NCBI GenBank assembly: GCA_021812745.1
Contig: JAKAMS010000105.1
Location: 1 to 8,111, forward strand
From: Bacteroidota bacterium
GTDB taxonomy: Bacteria > Bacteroidota > Ignavibacteria > Ignavibacteriales > Melioribacteraceae
DNA: 8,111 nt
Direction: 5' to 3'
Numbering within the stretch: position 1 is the first letter of the stretch; each line of letters opens with the position of its first letter. Position numbers and translations under genes: made by a program. Shown here in pieces: positions 7,682 through 8,111 of the stretch. The notes beneath the pieces were generated by a model, which was not told the origin of the DNA, searched no databases, and saw only the letters and a list, made by a program, of their open reading frames with translations.

Positions 7682-7704
7682 AATAAGATACAGATTGTCT
7701 TATT
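7682..7704 (+). promoter_or_regulatory. Hairpin in the second leader
   Basis: AATAAGATA (7682-7690) pairs with TGTCTTATT (7696-7704), nine pairs with one T-G wobble and a five-base loop. It lies between the promoter and the CAGCCRA motifs, as the folded segment does in the first leader, though the sequence differs. It has no T tract, so it is not a standard terminator. Confidence 0.4.
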
Positions 7705-7713
7705 CTATCATAA

Positions 7714-7776
7714 CCAGCCGACAGCCGAAAAAAACAGCCGAAAGAAAATATTTCTTAATTACATAAGAGGGTATTT
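7714..7776 (+). repeat. Shared leader/ribosome-site repeat, copy 2
   Basis: Matches copy 1 at 4982-5030, with 7745-7772 identical to 4999-5026. It carries three CAGCCGA units (7715, 7722 and 7735) where copy 1 has two units, so one unit with A-rich spacer has been gained or lost. AAGAGGG at 7765-7771 is the ribosome site, five bases before the ATG. Confidence 0.85.
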
Positions 7777-8111
7777 ATGAAAAACAAATTAACTGTTTTT
7801 GCAATTATAACGTTAATAAGTTTCAATGTTATCTTTGCACAAGTTCCCGCTGCACCTGTAGCTTCAGCGGCGACTTCGATAACTGCTACCTCATTTACTG
7901 CAAACTGGGGTTCAGGCGGAGGAGCGGCAGAAACTGCTTACTATCTTGATGTATCAACAAGCAGTTCTTTCGCTTCATTTGTTTCCGGTTATAATAATTT
8001 AAATGTAGGTCTTGTTACTTCCTACTCTGTTACCGGATTAACTGCCGGTCCAACTTACTACTATAGAGTAAGAGGATATAACGGATCGGGGAGTGGACCC
8101 AATTCAAGTAC
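7777..8111 (+). CDS. Second secreted FnIII protein, N-terminal part (cut by window end)
   Basis: An open frame from ATG 7777 to the window edge, 111 codons with no stop. The signal peptide is about residues 1-22 ('MKNKLTVFAI' to 'FAQ'), closely like that of the 5031 gene, which also begins MKNKLT. A fibronectin-III-like domain begins about residue 25: 'TSFTANWG', 'YYLDVSTSSSF', 'YSVTGLTAGPTYYYRVRGYN'. The mature part is not a copy of the first protein's. It is probably another exported surface protein, and a sorting domain would be expected at its C-terminus outside the window. It has its own promoter and leader, and a terminator upstream. Confidence 0.88.
   Translation, partial: MKNKLTVFAIITLISFNVIFAQVPAAPVASAATSITATSFTANWGSGGGAAETAYYLDVSTSSSFASFVSGYNNLNVGLVTSYSVTGLTAGPTYYYRVRGYNGSGSGPNSS

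Overview
The window looks like a chromosomal segment from a low-G+C member of the Bacteroidota/Chlorobi group, most likely near Ignavibacteria. The main reason is the 756-residue secreted protein. It has an Ala-Gln type signal peptide, about six fibronectin-III-like repeats and a C-terminal 'NYPNPFNP' type A sorting domain of the type IX secretion system (T9SS). The two secreted-protein genes also have promoter-like TTGAC / TA-rich pairs. Placement is by motif recognition only; no database was searched.

Left part (1-4697): a tightly packed + strand gene run, probably one operon. It holds the C-terminal part of FtsX, a small SLBB-domain polysaccharide-export protein, a Wzz/BY-kinase polysaccharide co-polymerase, a UDP-glucuronate decarboxylase (UDP-xylose synthase) and a small membrane protein. 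Gaps between genes are 19, 12, 4 and 1 bases. The middle genes form a plausible exopolysaccharide module: sugar-nucleotide supply, chain-length control with tyrosine kinase switching, and export. The last gene has an in-frame TGA at codon 80, and the same frame stays open for another 52 codons.

Middle (4698-5030): a non-coding stretch with a GC-rich hairpin, a promoter-like site and an AT-rich leader that can fold. The leader carries CAGCCRA motifs and ends in a Shine-Dalgarno site.

Right part (5031-8111): the long FnIII/T9SS protein, a 30-codon ORF behind its own Shine-Dalgarno, a strong intrinsic terminator, and a second promoter/leader. Then comes the start of a second secreted FnIII protein, cut by the window end. 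The two secreted-protein genes share a nearly identical leader, ribosome site and first codons, while their mature parts differ. This looks like a reused expression-and-export cassette. The least explained signals are this cassette, the CAGCCRA repeats in it, and the interrupted membrane-protein gene. I do not see a clearly new multi-gene system.
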